Assembly (NCBI GenBank): GCA_936450465.1
Contig: OW388302.1
Span: 12,177,530-12,241,529 of the forward strand
Length of the DNA: 64,000 nt
Reading direction: 5' to 3'
Origin: Gibbula magus
Lineage: Eukaryota; Mollusca; Gastropoda; Trochida; Trochidae
The notes beneath the pieces were generated by a model. It made no database searches and was not told the origin of the DNA. It saw only the letters and a list, made by a program, of their open reading frames with translations. The first letter of the stretch is position 1; every line of letters starts with the position of its first letter. Positions 62,701 to 64,000 of this stretch are shown piece by piece. A program made the position numbers and the translations under genes.

Positions 62701-63462
62701 GATGATTAGTAATAACTCGAATAATGAACAAATTTTTGTTAAAAAGAATTCCGATTTTATTGATGCTGACGAGAAGGCGGAACAGGGAAAGGCGAGACCC
62801 TAAGTTTCGGAGCTGCTCTGCTTTTGCGGTGTCCCGCAAACGCTAATCTAGTTTAAGCAGCCATGTCGTGTTTCAAGAGTTACTTAATTACTGTTTAGTT
62901 TGGAGGTTTTGAATTTTTATACTGCATGGGACAAATGATTTTGAAGCTCTGTTAGTTTTGAAATGCCAGATTTCTAACAACGTCCAGATGGTAGAAATTC
63001 ATAAAATTCATTTAGAAAGTGTGATGGGTCTGACTGAATTGCTAGAGCCTTGTTTTATCTCTAAAATCAAACTGGACTGAAAGATGCGCAAAATCAAAGC
63101 CACAAATTTTACTGGAGGTGTTTACAATTTTGTCAAGTTTGTATATGGGCCTGAGGCTATCATACAATAAATAAACTTGACTATCAACAAACACAAGCTT
63201 CTTGTACTTAACAAAGAATAACTCTAAGGAATTTGGCTACATTGGCTAGTTATTAAATACCAGAGTTTTGCTATTGAGATTACAGAGAACATGCTTTCAT
63301 TTCAGAACTCGATGTTGCCGCCGGGTTACAGATGTCGGGACCAGACATCCAAGGCTCCCACCGGCCCCTTCAACCGACAGAAGCTACTAAAGTTCATTGA
63401 GAATCAAGCTAAGCAAGAGAAGGATTGGGAACAGAACAAAGCCTATGTCAAGGAAACGAAGG
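59653..63462 (+). CDS. TMOD: Tropomodulin, first two coding exons (partial gene)
   Basis: Coding exon 1: acceptor CTGGTTGCAG, ATG 59,667, ends GAT before GTGAGT (59,796). Coding exon 2: 63,306-63,462, acceptor TTTCATTTCAG, donor G then GTAGGT. Joined in phase 0 they give 95 codons plus 1 nt: ENLDDLLSQLTADELEELNG, then DPD, then NSMLPPGYRCRDQTSKAPTG and PFNRQKLLKFIENQAKQEKD. This matches the tropomodulin N-terminus, which carries the first tropomyosin-binding helix and first actin-capping site. Tropomodulin caps actin filament pointed ends. The rest, including the leucine-rich repeats, lies right of the window. Leiomodin is the alternative, but the short spacing fits tropomodulin. Confidence 0.92.
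59755..59980. repeat. 119-bp tandem duplication including an exon donor edge
   Basis: 59,755-59,860 and 59,874-59,979 are tandem homologues. The second copy reads DELEKLYGDFDPD but the donor GT is AT, and the following TTCAGTGATAGRCTTC intron sequence is shared. Confidence 0.9.
60338..60630 (+). mobile_element. SINE copy 8
   Basis: Plus orientation. tRNA-like head (TTTGATAGCGCAGTGGTTC, box B-like GGTTTGAATCC), body and CACCTCACC tail are present. It lies in the tropomodulin intron. A head-only fragment may lie at 60,255-60,310. Confidence 0.88.
60750..60900. mobile_element. Relative of the 48,097 element
   Basis: Shares GGGATTGGGAAA, TTTGACAATGGG, TTTAGTCATTT and TTTCATCCAATGT with 48,097-48,277. 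The right end is eroded. Confidence 0.55.
60885..60985. repeat. 34-bp tandem repeat x 2.5
   Basis: GAGGGTTATGGCCATCATGT plus GATAGAATCTAACG repeated twice, then a partial third copy. Confidence 0.95.
61287..62855. mobile_element. Repeat element with three ~430-bp units and AGGTCA arrays
   Basis: Begins with the perfect palindrome AGCTCCGACTAAGTCGGAGCT (inside 61,287-61,313) and a CCG run, and ends TCGGAGCTGCTCTGC. Three diverged tandem units start near 61,400, 61,832 and 62,251. Each contains AAGGTCAAAGGTCAAGGTCA and related sites. Short open frames inside are not conserved between units. No transposase seen. Located in the tropomodulin intron. Confidence 0.8.
62860..63300. other. Tropomodulin intron, nothing recognised
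   Basis: No repeat or exon supported before coding exon 2. Confidence 0.6.
63306..63462 (+). CDS. TMOD: Tropomodulin coding exon 2
   Basis: 157 nt, 52 codons plus 1 nt. It carries the strongly conserved RCRDQTSKAPTGPF block. The donor GTAGGT is followed within 6 bp by a GAT repeat. Confidence 0.93.
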
Positions 63463-63468
63463 GTAGGT

Positions 63469-63469
63469 G

Positions 63470-63507
<38 letters not shown>

Positions 63508-63508
63508 C
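63469..63508. repeat. GAT microsatellite next to a splice donor
   Basis: About 13 GAT units starting 6 bp into the intron. A second, interrupted GAT array is at 63,627-63,688. Confidence 0.97.
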
Positions 63509-63626
63509 CTGAAATTCGGACACTTTCCACTTAGAGCAGATGCAATAATTGTAATATGTCTGTTTCAAATTTTTGTTTTCAATATGTTGTATTTTTAATT
63601 CCTTTTCATAAATACTTGATAGTTGG

Positions 63627-63634
63627 GGATGATG

Positions 63635-63687
<53 letters not shown>

Positions 63688-63688
63688 A
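63627..63688. repeat. GAT microsatellite, second array
   Basis: About 20 GAT units with one GGT and one AAT interruption. The downstream AATGCCTA resembles ATGCCTGA after the first array, suggesting a local duplication. Confidence 0.95.
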
Positions 63689-63699
63689 ATGCCTATATA

Positions 63700-64000
63700 C
63701 ATTTTGCCTCAAAAACTATTAGCCAAGATATTTATTTTGTCTGGCCTTAATTAGTGCCATTTGGTCCTGTGCATGGCTCAATTGACTGCTGTCAGGAAAG
63801 TTAAGCAACAATGGATGCGGCTGACCATATGGATTGGTAACCCGTTTCATTGCTGAATATATTAAAACTTTGATACCCTGCCTCACAATGAGACATGTTT
63901 AGACTTCAAATTGTGCCTCTTTTCACCCAGCATGGGGTGTTACCTGGTAACCACAAGGTTGAGGTGCCCTTTTAGCGCTTTGATTGGCAGTTAGATGTGA
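63700..64000. other. Tropomodulin intron to window edge
   Basis: Nothing recognised in the last 300 bp. Confidence 0.6.

Noticed and set aside
63443..63750. Poly-His and poly-Asp open frames
   Set aside because: Translations of the GAT microsatellites in the tropomodulin intron.

Overview
The window is animal nuclear DNA: AT-rich, intron-dense, with GT-AG spliced exons, tRNA-derived SINEs, many non-autonomous DNA transposons and three tyrosine-recombinase (YR) retrotransposons. The SINE family, the GGTCAAAGGTCA-type repeat flanked by an AGCTCCGACTAAGTCGGAGCT palindrome, and the sequences of the two host genes suggest a marine lophotrochozoan, probably a mollusc. This is inference from repeat style and recalled protein similarity. 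No database search was possible.

Host genes. (1) Minus strand, 1 to about 39,600: the 5' half of an axonemal dynein heavy chain, recognised as DNAH6 (ciliary inner-arm dynein). I traced 23 coding exons (30,700 down to 1, cut by the left edge). Splice phases agree from exon to exon and the exons encode about 1,174 residues: the N-terminal tail and the start of the linker. The AAA+ motor lies beyond the left edge. A non-coding first exon (about 39,503-39,600) beside an RFX X-box is proposed as the ciliary promoter. (2) Plus strand, 59,653 to beyond 64,000: the first two coding exons of a tropomodulin, the actin pointed-end capping protein. About 20 kb between the two genes is repeat-rich and shows no convincing host gene.

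Mobile elements. Two DIRS-type retrotransposons sit in DNAH6 introns in the same sense as the gene: element 1 (8,895-15,454) and element 2 (31,800-38,890). Each has identical inverted terminal repeats, an internal complementary region that stores the circle junction, and gag, RT, RNase H, Dam-like methyltransferase and YR reading frames. A third element, Ngaro/PAT-like (52,287-56,807, plus strand), has perfect split direct repeats in the order A1-body-B1-A2-B2 and three open frames. Around these lie eight SINE copies, several hAT-like elements with 5-, 6- or 8-bp target duplications, TA-flanked MITEs, fold-back elements and many minisatellites.

Main unexplained pattern. Short duplications straddle exon-intron borders at six places (five DNAH6 exons and tropomodulin coding exon 1). 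They leave exon fragments with lost, weakened or intact splice sites in the introns. Simple repeats (a G/C hairpin, TTTA repeats, GAT repeats) also sit within a few bases of real splice sites.
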